Source: Planctomycetaceae bacterium (lineage in GTDB: Bacteria > Planctomycetota > Planctomycetia > Isosphaerales > Isosphaeraceae). From it: DNA of 33,402 nt. Positions 14,816 to 23,070 of the stretch are shown one piece after another (position 1 is the first letter of the stretch; the number at the start of each line of letters is the position of its first letter). Location: the NCBI GenBank assembly GCA_019237095.1, contig JAFAHT010000407.1:1-33402 (forward strand), given 5' to 3'. The notes beneath the pieces were generated by a model. That model saw nothing but the letters and a program-made list of their open reading frames with translations. It searched no databases and was not told the origin of the DNA. Position numbers and translations under genes: made by a program.

Positions 14816-15142
14816 ATGGGCATGAAGCAAGTCTTTCTCGCCTTGGCACTGGTGACGGTTCTCGGCTTGGCCGCTCCGCGTGCCCAGGCACAGGTCGTCG
14901 GTGGCGGCGGTTACATCGGATTCGGCACGCCCGGATTTGGTGGTGCCGTCAGCTTCGGGACACCCGTCGCCGGAGCAGCCGTCGTCGGAGCACCCGTCGT
15001 CCCCTACGTGGCACCCTATCCCGTGGTTGTGCCCCGGCCAGTCTACGCCGCACCTTTTTACGGGGCCGGTTGGGTGGGCTATGGGCCCCGCTATTACGGT
15101 CCTCGCTACTACCGGGGCGGCTATGGCTGGCGCCGGTGGTGA
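14816..15142 (+). CDS. Small secreted Gly/Pro/Tyr-rich protein
   Basis: This 108-residue protein starts with a clear signal peptide (MGMKQVFLALALVTVLGLAA, cleavage probably after AQA). The mature part is low complexity: Gly/Val/Pro repeats, then a Tyr/Arg/Gly-rich tail (GPRYYGPRYYRGGYGWRRW). Similar small proteins are common in planctomycetes and are thought to be exported surface or wall components; no function is known. ATG 14816 sits 8 nt after AAGGAG; upstream GTG 14807 and ATG 14810 are too close to it. A strong stem-loop follows the stop. Confidence 0.77.
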   Translation: MGMKQVFLALALVTVLGLAAPRAQAQVVGGGGYIGFGTPGFGGAVSFGTPVAGAAVVGAPVVPYVAPYPVVVPRPVYAAPFYGAGWVGYGPRYYGPRYYRGGYGWRRW

Positions 15143-15163
15143 GGTGTCTGTCTTGGAGGGGAC

Positions 15164-15192
15164 ATCGGCCGGAACTGCCGGCCGATTCCTTA
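15164..15192 (+). terminator. Stem-loop terminator
   Basis: ATCGGCCGG (15164-15172) pairs perfectly with CCGGCCGAT (15178-15186) around a 5-nt loop, followed by TCCTTATCC. It lies just past the secreted-protein gene and between two convergent genes, so it may serve both. Confidence 0.6.
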
Positions 15193-15202
15193 TCCTTGCA
15201 AA

Positions 15203-15895
15203 CTACTTGACCGGCGGTGTATCCACGTTGCGCCAGATGTACCAGCTCGCAATTGTGCGATAAGGTCTCCAGATCTCGGCAAGGGCGTGGCACTCCGCCG
15301 GCCTGGGCAATTCGGCCAGACCATGGCGGTCGCGGAGGGCGACTCGCACCCCAAGGTCGTGAACGGGTAGAACGTCGGGGCGGTTGAGTGAGAAGATCAG
15401 AAACATCTCGGCCGTCCAGATGCCGATGCCCTTGATCGAGGTCAAAGAGGCTACGATCGCGGCATCGTCCCAGGAGTCGTCGAAGGCATCCAGGGGCACC
15501 GCACCGCTGGCGACGGCCTCGGCCAGGTTCAGTACGTAACGAGCCTTGCTCGCCGACAGGCCCACACTCCGAATCGCCTGCTCGCCCAGCTCGAGCAGCC
15601 GAGCGGGCTGGTGCGGCTGGCCCCCCAGCGCGTGCAGCCGCAGATTGATCGCCGCGGCGGCCTGGGACGAGATCTGCTGGGCGACAATCGAATTGACCAG
15701 CGTGCCGAACCGGTCGGGGCGCGGCGTGAGACCGCATGAGCCGATTCGCTTGATCAGCGCGCGCAGGTGCGGGTCAACCCGGCACAGGTGTCTCACGGCA
15801 TCGGCCCATCGCTCCTGCTCGGAAGTTGCGGTTGGAAGCCGATTCGGCGAGCGCCTGGGGGTCTGTGCGGGGGATGCCTTCCTGGCTTCTCTCAT
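15203..15895 (-). CDS. AlkA-type DNA-3-methyladenine glycosylase
   Basis: This 230-residue protein is an HhH-GPD superfamily glycosylase that removes alkylated bases (3-methyladenine and relatives) in base-excision repair. Seen: LVNSIVAQQISSQAAAAI (~67-84), the helix-hairpin-helix LTSIKGIGIWTAEMFLIF (151-168) and the catalytic aspartate in DVLPVHDLG (D180). The four cysteines of the Fe-S-binding Nth/MutY branch are absent, which supports the AlkA/MagIII-like branch. Residues 1-28 are a basic tail and may be partly untranslated. It is the last gene of a minus-strand run after the aminotransferase (60-nt gap). It appears intact. Confidence 0.87.
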   Translation of the reverse strand: MREARKASPAQTPRRSPNRLPTATSEQERWADAVRHLCRVDPHLRALIKRIGSCGLTPRPDRFGTLVNSIVAQQISSQAAAAINLRLHALGGQPHQPARLLELGEQAIRSVGLSASKARYVLNLAEAVASGAVPLDAFDDSWDDAAIVASLTSIKGIGIWTAEMFLIFSLNRPDVLPVHDLGVRVALRDRHGLAELPRPAECHALAEIWRPYRTIASWYIWRNVDTPPVK

Positions 15896-15955
15896 GGCGG
15901 GCCCGTTTCGTTCTTGCCCTGGATTTCTTGCGTTGGGGTTGATTGCTGGGTCAGA

Positions 15956-17218
15956 TCAGGCCAAGTCGTAGGGCAGAGGAAGCACGTACTGGGGGTTCGC
16001 TTTCAGATAGCGCTCGATGCGGTCGTTCCGGCCCAGGGCGCTCGTGATGAAATTGATGGCCTGGTCGATTCGCTCATCGGGCTCGGCGCAACTGAACCGA
16101 AGGAAGCCGCGGCCGGCCTCGCCGAAGCATTCGCCACCCAGGCAGGCAACGCCGAAATCGTCATCGGCCCCTTCGAGGAGATACAGTGCCAGGCCGTGCG
16201 AGCTGATGCCCAGTCGGTTGCATGCCGGCCGTGCATCGGGAAAGACATAGAAGGTGCCGGCGGGACGTGCCACGCGCAGCCCATCAATGCCGGTCAGCCC
16301 GGCGCAGAGTCGCTCAACTTTGCGGCGAAACCGGTCCATGTAGTCATCGCGGGTGGCCGCGTCGTGCTCGAGGGCTGCCTGGGCCGCCCATTGCGCCAGG
16401 GGGGGGCTGCATGAGGCTGTCGTGTTGATCAGCTTGCCGATCGACTCGACAACCTCGGTGTGGGCCACGGCGAAGCCAATCCGCCAGCCGCTCATGCTGT
16501 AGGACTTGCTGAAGGTATAGGCCGCGACCGTGTGCTCGAGCATCCCTGGTTCGGCCAGAATGGAGGCATGCCGCCCAGCCCAGACCATGTGGCAGTAGGG
16601 CTCGTCGGAAAAGATCATCAAGTCGGTGCCCCGCACCAGATCGGCAATCGCCGCCAGGTCTTCCCGGGTCGCCACGCCGCCGGTCGGGTTGTGAGGTGAG
16701 TTGAGGAAGATCGCGCGCGGCCGGGGGTCGGTGGCCAGGAAGCGCCTGACGTCCTCGACCCGGGGCCGGAACGCGTGCTCGACCTTCAAAGGTGCCAGCA
16801 CGGCTCGCGCCTGGCGACGCTCGAGGTTGGGGATGTACGTCGGGAAGTGCGGGCTGAAGATTAGCACGCCATCGCCGGGCTCGAGCAAGGCCTCGGCGAA
16901 ATACTGCTCGAGCGGCTTCGCTCCGGAGGCCACCACGATGTTCTCAGGCCTGGCAGGGTAGCCGAACTCCGCGGCGACAAACGTGGCCGCCGCCTCACGC
17001 AGCCGGGGCAGGCCCAGGCTCGGGCAATAGCCGCTCTGGTTCTCCTCGATCGCCTGGATGCCGGCGCCCTTGGCGTGCGGTGTGCTGGGAAACGGACTGT
17101 CGCCGATCTCCAGCTCCACGATCTCTTTTCCCAGCGCCTTGAGCTTCCGCGCCAGGGCCAGCACGGTGAACGCGGTCTCGGCAGTCAAGTTCTCCGCCAG
17201 GGCGCTCAGTCGAGGCAT
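15956..17218 (-). CDS. Class I PLP aminotransferase
   Basis: This 420-residue fold-type I PLP enzyme resembles aspartate aminotransferases. Seen: SGYCPSLGLPRLREAAATF substrate-side block, NSPHNPTGG (N177), D205 and Y208 (SDEPYC), the Schiff-base lysine K238 in TFSKSYSMSGWRIGF, R246, and the C-terminal FLRFSCAEPDERIDQAI, whose Arg binds the substrate carboxylate. It transfers amino groups between amino and 2-oxo acids; the exact substrate is unclear. AAGGAA precedes ATG 17218 at a good distance. Only 22 nt separate it from the upstream gene on the same strand, so they are likely co-transcribed. Confidence 0.9.
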   Translation of the reverse strand: MPRLSALAENLTAETAFTVLALARKLKALGKEIVELEIGDSPFPSTPHAKGAGIQAIEENQSGYCPSLGLPRLREAAATFVAAEFGYPARPENIVVASGAKPLEQYFAEALLEPGDGVLIFSPHFPTYIPNLERRQARAVLAPLKVEHAFRPRVEDVRRFLATDPRPRAIFLNSPHNPTGGVATREDLAAIADLVRGTDLMIFSDEPYCHMVWAGRHASILAEPGMLEHTVAAYTFSKSYSMSGWRIGFAVAHTEVVESIGKLINTTASCSPPLAQWAAQAALEHDAATRDDYMDRFRRKVERLCAGLTGIDGLRVARPAGTFYVFPDARPACNRLGISSHGLALYLLEGADDDFGVACLGGECFGEAGRGFLRFSCAEPDERIDQAINFITSALGRNDRIERYLKANPQYVLPLPYDLA

Positions 17219-17240
17219 GCACGGCTTCCTTCTGTAGTTT

Positions 17241-17984
17241 CTAGCGAGACGCGATCACCTGCGCCAGCGGCCGGACGATGCGGGGGATAATGGAGCGGCG
17301 GAGCACCTCCTCGCCGACTTCACGTTGGCGCTGAAACGACTCCAGGAACGACTGGTCGGGACCGCTTCCCCAGTACTGGCGGACCGTGAAGTACACGCTG
17401 ATCTGATCATCGGAATATTCGCTTGTTCGCACCTGGAAGGTATTGGTCCGGGTCTCGATCGCCAGGCGGCATTGAAGCTGGCACGATTCGTCCAGGCATA
17501 GAGTCAATGACGGCTCGAAATTGATCACACGTGTTCGGGGAAGTTCGAGCAGTCCCTCCAGGGCGCTGCCCACCCCCAAGGCTTCGGTCACCACTTCATC
17601 GTGATTGCCGTCGTAGGTGAAGTCGAACCCGTACATGACATCGAGCGCCTCGCAGTCGAGCAGGCTGATCGTGAGCAAAGGAGGCGCCATGTCCAGAACA
17701 AGCTCGTGTTGCCGATAGGCGTCTTCCAGCGACTCAGGATTGGTGTGACCGGAGCAAAGCCGCCGCTGCTCGATCGCTACCCAGCGATACGAATCGGCCT
17801 CCTTGTCTCCTTCAAGGACCAAGTCGCCATTCTCTCGCGTGTGAAAGTTGCGTAGGTCCGGAAAGCCTTTCTTTATTTGCTCAAAAAAGTGCAGGACTGT
17901 GTCGCGATTGGTGGGCAACTCCATTTCGGTGTTGAGGTGGATATTCACGTAGAAGTCGTCGGCGTCCTGGTTGTAGTGATTCAT
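17241..17984 (-). CDS. Conserved hypothetical protein (planctomycete-like)
   Basis: This 247-residue protein is of unknown function but reads as a well-conserved soluble protein. It begins MNHYNQDADDFYVNIHLNTE, has an acidic N-terminal half and contains RDTVLHFFEQIKKGFPDLRN, GDKEADSYRWVAIEQRRLCS and, in the second half, ALDVMYGFDFTYDGNHDEVV. No signal peptide, membrane segment or catalytic motif is evident. I recall very similar sequences as common in planctomycetes; that is memory, not a search. The frame is open to 18113, but protein-like sequence begins at ATG 17984. It precedes the aminotransferase in the same transcript. Confidence 0.8.
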   Translation of the reverse strand: MNHYNQDADDFYVNIHLNTEMELPTNRDTVLHFFEQIKKGFPDLRNFHTRENGDLVLEGDKEADSYRWVAIEQRRLCSGHTNPESLEDAYRQHELVLDMAPPLLTISLLDCEALDVMYGFDFTYDGNHDEVVTEALGVGSALEGLLELPRTRVINFEPSLTLCLDESCQLQCRLAIETRTNTFQVRTSEYSDDQISVYFTVRQYWGSGPDQSFLESFQRQREVGEEVLRRSIIPRIVRPLAQVIASR

Positions 17985-18419
17985 CCGTCTTACCCCGAAT
18001 GCCTCTTCCCGTGCAACCCACTCGGCGATGTCAAGACGATCACGGGGTGCCTTGCCTCGCCGCAGAATGGCACGAACTGAGAAAGGGTGTTCGCAAAAAT
18101 CCCATCCTACCAAAACCTCTCAGGGGACGAAACGAATCGAGCCAATGAACTGAAGATCGTGTTGCAAGTCTCTGTAATAATGCGATTTGCGATCTCTCCC
18201 TGGCAGCGACCTGGTGAGTCCGTCCGGAGCGGGTCCGCAGCCGGAGCTGGAAGATTCCTTCCAACTTCGGTGCCGACGCATCGAGCATACCCGGGCGAGA
18301 CCCGTCTCGGGATGGCGAAGCCGGATGGGGGGAAGAAATCCGGGGTCAATGGTCGGATCATGGCACCTCCCTGTCGATCTCACTGCTCGTATCCCTTGAT
18401 AAAGTATTGTCGAGCAGCA
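17985..18419. other. Intergenic region, no clear gene
   Basis: About 435 nt lie between the conserved hypothetical's start and the GAF gene's stop. Several frames are open on both strands but all read as low-similarity, Arg/Ser/Pro-rich shadow. A promoter for the minus-strand run should lie near 17985-18120, but no convincing -10/-35 pair was found. Confidence 0.5.
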
Positions 18420-18896
18420 TCAAGGCGGCGTCCATCCATTCCGTGGAACAAGTGTCCCCCGAATCCGCTCGGCGACGATTCGGTCGCCAAGGGTGCTGTC
18501 GGCGGTCAGCGCCACCGAGAAAACTCCCTGAATCTTCCCTCCTTCGCCATGAATCGGAACAGCTACTGATCGGCTGGCGCCGAAGGCGCGCAGCCAGCGG
18601 CCGGAGCCGGAATCGGCGGGCAGCTCTTCCACACACGAGACGGCCGGTTGCCCCGTGAGCGCCGCGGCCACGATGCCCAGGCTTGTCTGGCACAAGGGTA
18701 CCGTTGCGGTCGCGGCCGCGAACTGCCGGCCGACCGCCCGATCAAGTCCCACGCCCGGCACGAAGCCGAGCTGGACCAGGCGCTCGGTTTCTTGATCGAG
18801 TTGCCAGTATCCGGCAGCGCGCGCGCTGAGCGCTGCGCAGACCTCGGTAACCTTCGCGCGCAGGTCGTCCAGGTTCCGGGCCCAAGATGATTCCAT
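18420..18896 (-). CDS. GAF-domain protein
   Basis: This 158-residue protein is a single GAF-like domain, a small-molecule or redox sensing module. Seen: GYWQLDQETERLVQLGFVPG, then FAAATATVPLCQTSLGIVAA, FGASRSVAVPIHGEGGKIQG and VFSVAL, the strand-helix order of GAF. Possible ligand residues include C in VPLCQ and in VSCVEE. There is no output domain, so it may act through a partner. ATG 18896 follows AAGGAGGT at a good distance. The frame upstream is open but not protein-like. Confidence 0.77.
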   Translation of the reverse strand: MESSWARNLDDLRAKVTEVCAALSARAAGYWQLDQETERLVQLGFVPGVGLDRAVGRQFAAATATVPLCQTSLGIVAAALTGQPAVSCVEELPADSGSGRWLRAFGASRSVAVPIHGEGGKIQGVFSVALTADSTLGDRIVAERIRGTLVPRNGWTPP

Positions 18897-19033
18897 GATT
18901 GACCTCCTTGGAGCGTCGATCGCGAAGTCAGTAGTGCCATCCTCGCACTCCCTCGATGCTTCATCCAGGCCTTGCCAGGCCCGTTTTTTGACGAACCCGG
19001 GCATTGCCTCGTCACCGTGATCGGGCTAACCTG

Positions 19034-19056
19034 GTTCGGGTCGTGCGAACCCGAAC
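19034..19056. repeat. Short perfect hairpin
   Basis: GTTCGGGT (19034-19041) pairs with ACCCGAAC (19049-19056) around a 7-nt loop. There is no T-run. It lies upstream of the ridA remnant and may be an element end or an operator. Confidence 0.45.
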
Positions 19057-19132
19057 GATTCAGCGCGGGAGCCAGTTCTCTTCCGATCGCTGTTCTCGAA
19101 CGATCCAGACAGTCAGGGGGGAAACCGAGCCG

Positions 19133-19285
19133 TGGAAGGAAGTGGGTGAAGTTCACGGTGAGTTCTTCGACCAGATCAGGCCCGCTCTGACCATGGTTGA
19201 GATCGCGCGACTGATTGATGACGCTGCCATGATCGAGATTGAGGCCGACGCGATTGTCCACTCGGAGCATAAAGAGCACATCTAG
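19133..19285 (+). pseudogene. RidA-family C-terminal remnant
   Basis: The frame encodes WKEVGEVHGEFFDQIRPALT then MVEIARLIDDAAMIEIEADA and a stop at 19285. This matches the C-terminal third of RidA/YjgF-type proteins, which deaminate reactive enamine/imine intermediates; the conserved arginine before P is present (IRPA). The first ~80 residues are missing. Upstream sequence in the same frame (19004-19132) reads as unrelated basic sequence and contains the hairpin at 19034. It is a broken gene between two minus-strand genes. Confidence 0.65.
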
Positions 19286-19378
19286 CCCGCGGATCTCCAC
19301 GCTGCAGCGCGGGTGGACCGGGTTTTCTTCGATTGGATGCCTCGAATCTGGTTGTGGGAGAAAACTCGATCCGCCTGC

Positions 19379-19858
19379 TCACGGCGCGGATTGACGCAGA
19401 ACCTCCGGCACGGGCTGCCTTGCCAGGTAGAAGACATAGGCCGTGACGGCGCGGAGCTGGGCGGGTTCGAGCACCAGACCCCAGCCGGCCATGCGTGTAC
19501 CCTCCACGCCCTTGGAGATGACACCAAGCACCTCCTCGGGCTTGCCTCCGTGCTTCCACTTGCCGTCGCTGATGTTGCCGACGGGCGGCCCCAGCAGGCT
19601 GCCCGCGATCGGGCCGTCGCCGCGTCCTTCCTGGCCGTGACAGGTCGCGCAGCGGGCGAGGTAAATCGACCTCCCCTCGAGCAAGAGCGGGTCGCCTGCG
19701 ACTTCTGGCGGAGGAGGCGCGGGAGGCGAGCTGAGCATGTAGTACGTCAGGAAGCCCGCTGCTGCGAGCCCAAGCATTCCCAGGAAAACCCAACGCGCGG
19801 CCGCGGCATCAACCGCGCCGGCCCCATCGTCAACTGAGAGCGGATCGTCGGCTGCCAA
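19379..19858 (-). CDS. Membrane-anchored monoheme cytochrome c
   Basis: This 159-residue protein has an N-terminal membrane helix (residues ~23-42, WVFLGMLGLAAAGFLTYYML), a Pro-rich linker (PPAPPPPE) and a cytochrome c domain. Seen: the heme-attachment site CATCH (C70, C73, H74) and the likely axial methionine M123 (TRMAGW). It would face the periplasm and shuttle electrons, similar to class I cytochromes tied to oxidases or alternative complex III. No partner respiratory genes are in the window. The start at 19858 opens an acidic N-terminus. It appears complete. Confidence 0.87.
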   Translation of the reverse strand: MAADDPLSVDDGAGAVDAAAARWVFLGMLGLAAAGFLTYYMLSSPPAPPPPEVAGDPLLLEGRSIYLARCATCHGQEGRGDGPIAGSLLGPPVGNISDGKWKHGGKPEEVLGVISKGVEGTRMAGWGLVLEPAQLRAVTAYVFYLARQPVPEVLRQSAP

Positions 19859-20079
19859 GGTATGAAAATTCCTCTCGATCCGGGGCGATACGAATTCACG
19901 ACGAGGTCAACCTTACAGTGCGCTCATCCAGGCTTGCAAGTCCTGGATGTAGGCAGATGATCGCGACAGGTGGAAGATCCCACCCCGGAAGTCGCCTCGG
20001 TCCTTCAACTGGTCCGGCGTCTCTCTTAAACTCGATGAAGAGTGATCGTTATCGGCTCTGGGACACGAGGCCACCAACC

Positions 20080-21894
20080 ATGGCGAGGCGAGACACGCCC
20101 GAGATCCTGACAATTCAAGAGACTTACGAGAAAAGCACGCTGGATACGCTCCGCCCGCTCGCCAAGCTCCTCGATCCGAATGCGCCGAGCAAGAAGGCGG
20201 ATCTCGTCCCATTCTTGACCCGGAAGATGGGCAGCAAGGAGCAGGTCCAAGAGCTCTACGAGTCCCTCGGAGACCTGGGGAAGTCAACGGTTCGTGAGGC
20301 CGTCCACAGTCCCATGGGACAGCTCGACCCCTCGCGTTTCGCGGCCAAGTACGGCCAGCTTCCGAGTCGCGGGATGAGAGATGAGCCGGGCAAACTCAGG
20401 GCGTTCTTTCCCGTCGGCTGGTGGCTACCCAGCGACCTCCGGTCGATGCTCCGGAAATTCGTGCCGGAACCCGAGGTCGCTTCGGTGAAGACAGTCGGTG
20501 AGCTTCCGGAAGCCGTAGCCGAGGCAGGTCCGAGCTGGCGCTTTCGTGACGGCAAGCGGGAACGAGAGCAGGTCCCGCTCCATCAGCGGTTAACGTCACC
20601 GGCCGCGCCAAGGGAGTTCGCCACCATGCTCCGGCTGGTGGAGGCCGGCAAGGTCCGCGTGAGCGACAAAACCCGGAAACCCTCCCAGGCCACGGTCGAG
20701 ACGATTCTGCCGCTCCTGAGTGACGGTGACTTCTATCAGGCCGAGGAACGGATCGAATACGCCAAGGACACCGGCCAGGACCTGACGATCCGGGCGTACG
20801 CTTGGCCCTGCATTCTCCAAGCGGCTGGGCTCGTCTCGCTGGTAGGAGGGCGGCTCGAACTCTCGCGGGAAGGTCGCAAGGCGCTCACACGGCAACTCGA
20901 GGTCACGATTCGCGACGCCTGGAAGAAGTGGGACGCCACCAAGCTGTTCGACGAGTTCGATCGCGTCGAGCAGGTCAAGGGCAAGTCGAGTGCCCGGCTC
21001 AGCGCGGTGGCCGATCGTCGCCGCGCTGTGGCTTGCGCTCTCTCGAAATGCCCGCCCGGTGGCTGGATCGAGGTCGACGATTTCTTCCGGTTCCTGAAGG
21101 CCCTGGACCTGGATTTCACGCTGGCTCGCAACGAGTGGAGGCTCTATGTCTCCGACGCGAATTACGGGAGTTTCGGCTACGACGGGCGCCATAACTGGGA
21201 ATTGCTCCAGGGGCGTTTCATCCTGGCTGTGCTCTTCGAGTACGCGGCGACACTGGGCCTGATCGACGTGGCTTATGTTGCTCCCGAAGACGGCCGCGAC
21301 GATTTCTATGATCACTGGGGCGCGGACGACCTCTCTAGCTTCAGCCGATATGACGGTTTGAAGTACATCCGGCTCAGTCCTCTGGGCGCCTGGTGCCTGG
21401 GTGTCGCCGCCGAATATCAGCCGGAGGCTTCGACGTCCGGGGGCTCCTGGCGTGTCTTGCCTAATCTCGAGATTGTCTCGGGCGATGCCCAGCCCGACGC
21501 CGCCGATGCTCTCTTCCTCGACCGGATCGCGGAGCGAACCTCCGAGGCGGTCTGGCGGCTGGAACGCGACAAGATCCTCGTGCGCGTCGAGGAAGGGCTG
21601 AAGCTTGACGAGATCGCCGCGTTCCTGGAAAGGCATGCTCAGGGGCCTTTGCCCGGCACGGTCAGGGCATTGCTTGACGACCTGGAACAGCGATCGGGAC
21701 GGCTTCGCGACCTGGGGACCGTTCGAATGATCGAATGCACCGACCCGGAAACGGCCCGAATGCTCTTGCTCGACCCCAAGCTAAAGACTCTATGCGAGCC
21801 ATCGGGAAAACGCGGAATCGTCTTCCGCGCGAACGTGGAATCGCAGGTCAGGTCCCAATTGCGAAAACTCGGTTATGTTCTTCCGTCAACCTGA
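20080..21894 (+). CDS. Standalone Helicase_C_3 / XPB-Ssl2-like protein
   Basis: This 604-residue protein resembles the helicase-associated (Helicase_C_3, XPB/Ssl2-like N-terminal) domain proteins such as mycobacterial Rv0862c. Seen: alpha-helical N-terminal half (TIQETYEKSTLDTLRPLAKL) with winged-helix-like segments, and the C-terminal RVLPNLEIVSGDAQPDAADA through KLGYVL, the conserved core. No Walker A, DEAD or other helicase motor motif is present, so it is not itself a helicase. In mycobacteria such a gene neighbours an XPB-type helicase; here none is adjacent, and the next helicase genes are DISARM. ATG 20080 begins the conserved part; an ATG at 20035 is in frame. It appears intact. Confidence 0.78.
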   Translation: MARRDTPEILTIQETYEKSTLDTLRPLAKLLDPNAPSKKADLVPFLTRKMGSKEQVQELYESLGDLGKSTVREAVHSPMGQLDPSRFAAKYGQLPSRGMRDEPGKLRAFFPVGWWLPSDLRSMLRKFVPEPEVASVKTVGELPEAVAEAGPSWRFRDGKREREQVPLHQRLTSPAAPREFATMLRLVEAGKVRVSDKTRKPSQATVETILPLLSDGDFYQAEERIEYAKDTGQDLTIRAYAWPCILQAAGLVSLVGGRLELSREGRKALTRQLEVTIRDAWKKWDATKLFDEFDRVEQVKGKSSARLSAVADRRRAVACALSKCPPGGWIEVDDFFRFLKALDLDFTLARNEWRLYVSDANYGSFGYDGRHNWELLQGRFILAVLFEYAATLGLIDVAYVAPEDGRDDFYDHWGADDLSSFSRYDGLKYIRLSPLGAWCLGVAAEYQPEASTSGGSWRVLPNLEIVSGDAQPDAADALFLDRIAERTSEAVWRLERDKILVRVEEGLKLDEIAAFLERHAQGPLPGTVRALLDDLEQRSGRLRDLGTVRMIECTDPETARMLLLDPKLKTLCEPSGKRGIVFRANVESQVRSQLRKLGYVLPST

Positions 21895-21921
21895 TAAGGA
21901 ACGACGAGGGAGTCGACTTCC

Positions 21922-22670
21922 GTGAAACGACCAACCATCCGTCTTCTCGCGCTCTTGCTGATTCTCAGGGTGGGCCATGCGACTATCCCGGTCTTGTTGC
22001 AGGCCCAGACCATCTGGGTTGAAGGGGAAAAGCCTGCTCGGTCGACCATGAGCCGACATCCCTGGTGGTACGACCAGGTCAAGAAGAACTTGCTTTCCGG
22101 AAGCGATTGGATGTCCAACTGGTCGGATGACAAGGACGGCGTGGCGGAGTATGTCATCGAGGTTCCGGCCACGGGTCACTACACGCTCTGGATCAGGGCA
22201 AACCCGGTTGGGACCCGGCTGGCTTACCTGATCGATTCGGGAAAATGGACGCCCATTGACATGACCGGCCGATCAAGCTCAAGGACGTGACGATCCAATC
22301 TTCGAACGATTACGCCACGGTGATGATTGTCTCGCTCGACAACCAGCCGCTGACCGAGAGCAAGCGGGTGCTCGTGCAGGTCGGCACGACCGCGAGGCCC
22401 ACCGGCTGGATCGAGCCCCAGACGACGTTTCAGGGAGACGACGGCAAGCAGACCTACCATGGCAAGCAGGTCGTCGATACGGGCAAGATGCCCTGGGCCA
22501 TAGCCGATGCCCAGATCACGCTGACGGTGGCGAACTCAGGCCTCACGGCGGCAACGCAACTCGACATCAATGGCAACCCGCGGACGAAACTCGAGACGAT
22601 CGCCCAGGGCCAGGCGATCCGGCTGCATTTGCCCAAGGATGCCCTGTACGTGGTGCTCGAGGCGAAGTGA
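21922..22670 (+). pseudogene. Secreted carbohydrate-type protein, central part deleted
   Basis: Two pieces of what looks like one secreted protein lie in different frames. The first (21922 to ~22263) has a signal peptide (MKRPTIRLLALLLILRVGHA) and a beta-rich domain (WVEGEKPARSTMSRHPWWYD, HYTLWIRANPVGTRLAYLID), like the N-terminal carbohydrate-binding-type module of planctomycete glycosidase-like proteins. The second (~22266-22670) is a beta-rich C-terminus (RPIKLKDVTIQSSNDYATVM, VTLVQVGT-like region). The joint is near 22263-22270, with frame 1 changing to frame 3. The catalytic middle expected between them is absent. A GTG at 21922 with GAGGGA upstream would begin it. The identity of the missing domain is an inference. 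Confidence 0.6.
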
Positions 22671-22680
22671 GGTGAAGACT

Positions 22681-22700
22681 GCCGGTGGATGCCGGTGGAT
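22681..22700 (+). repeat. 10-bp tandem duplication
   Basis: GCCGGTGGAT occurs twice in immediate succession, just after the stop at 22670. Confidence 0.7.
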
Positions 22701-22722
22701 GATTGACGATGCGGGAGCAAGG

Positions 22723-22960
22723 AGAAACGGTCCGAGCGGGGGCAGGAAGTGTTGGTAGCGCGCCGAGCTGGGTATCCATGGACTGAACAGATGGCCCGCA
22801 AAATGTTGAGAAATGTCGAGAAGCGCGGAGTTCAAGCAGCCAGAAACGGTCCGAGCGAGGACGGCAAGCGTTGGCAGCGCGTTGGGTTAGGTATCCATTC
22901 CCTGAAAAGCTGGGGCCGCAACTGGTCTAGAAAAGTCCGAGAAACGCGGAGTTCAAGCCC
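22723..22960 (+). repeat. Two-copy 119-bp tandem repeat
   Basis: Two adjacent imperfect copies, 22723-22841 and 22842-22960, share the start AGAAACGGTCCGAGCG, a middle GGTATCCAT and the end CGCGGAGTTCAAGC. They fill most of the 400 nt between the secreted-protein remnant and drmD. The frame through them (22749-23000) is open but gives different peptides from the two copies, so it is probably not coding. It may be a duplicated regulatory block, or intergenic repeat that drove recombination. Confidence 0.75.
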
Positions 22961-23008
22961 AGGTTCCGCACGTCTTCCGCAAGTAATTGAGATCAAATGA
23001 CTTACGAA

Positions 23009-23029
23009 GGACAAGGTTTACTGTTGTCC
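23009..23029. promoter_or_regulatory. Palindrome upstream of drmD
   Basis: GGACAA (23009-23014) and TTGTCC (23024-23029) form a 21-bp inverted repeat 42 nt before the drmD start. It could be an operator. No convincing -10/-35 pair could be placed with it. Confidence 0.35.
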
Positions 23030-23070
23030 GACACATAAACTGTCACCGATGTCTCAGAGGCTGCAACACC

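Noticed and set aside
22681-22960. CRISPR array
   Set aside because: Only two units of 119 bp with diverged centres; no short repeats separated by unique spacers and no cas genes.
22749-23000. 83-codon frame across the tandem repeat as a gene
   Set aside because: The two copies give different peptides in this frame and there is no ribosome binding site.
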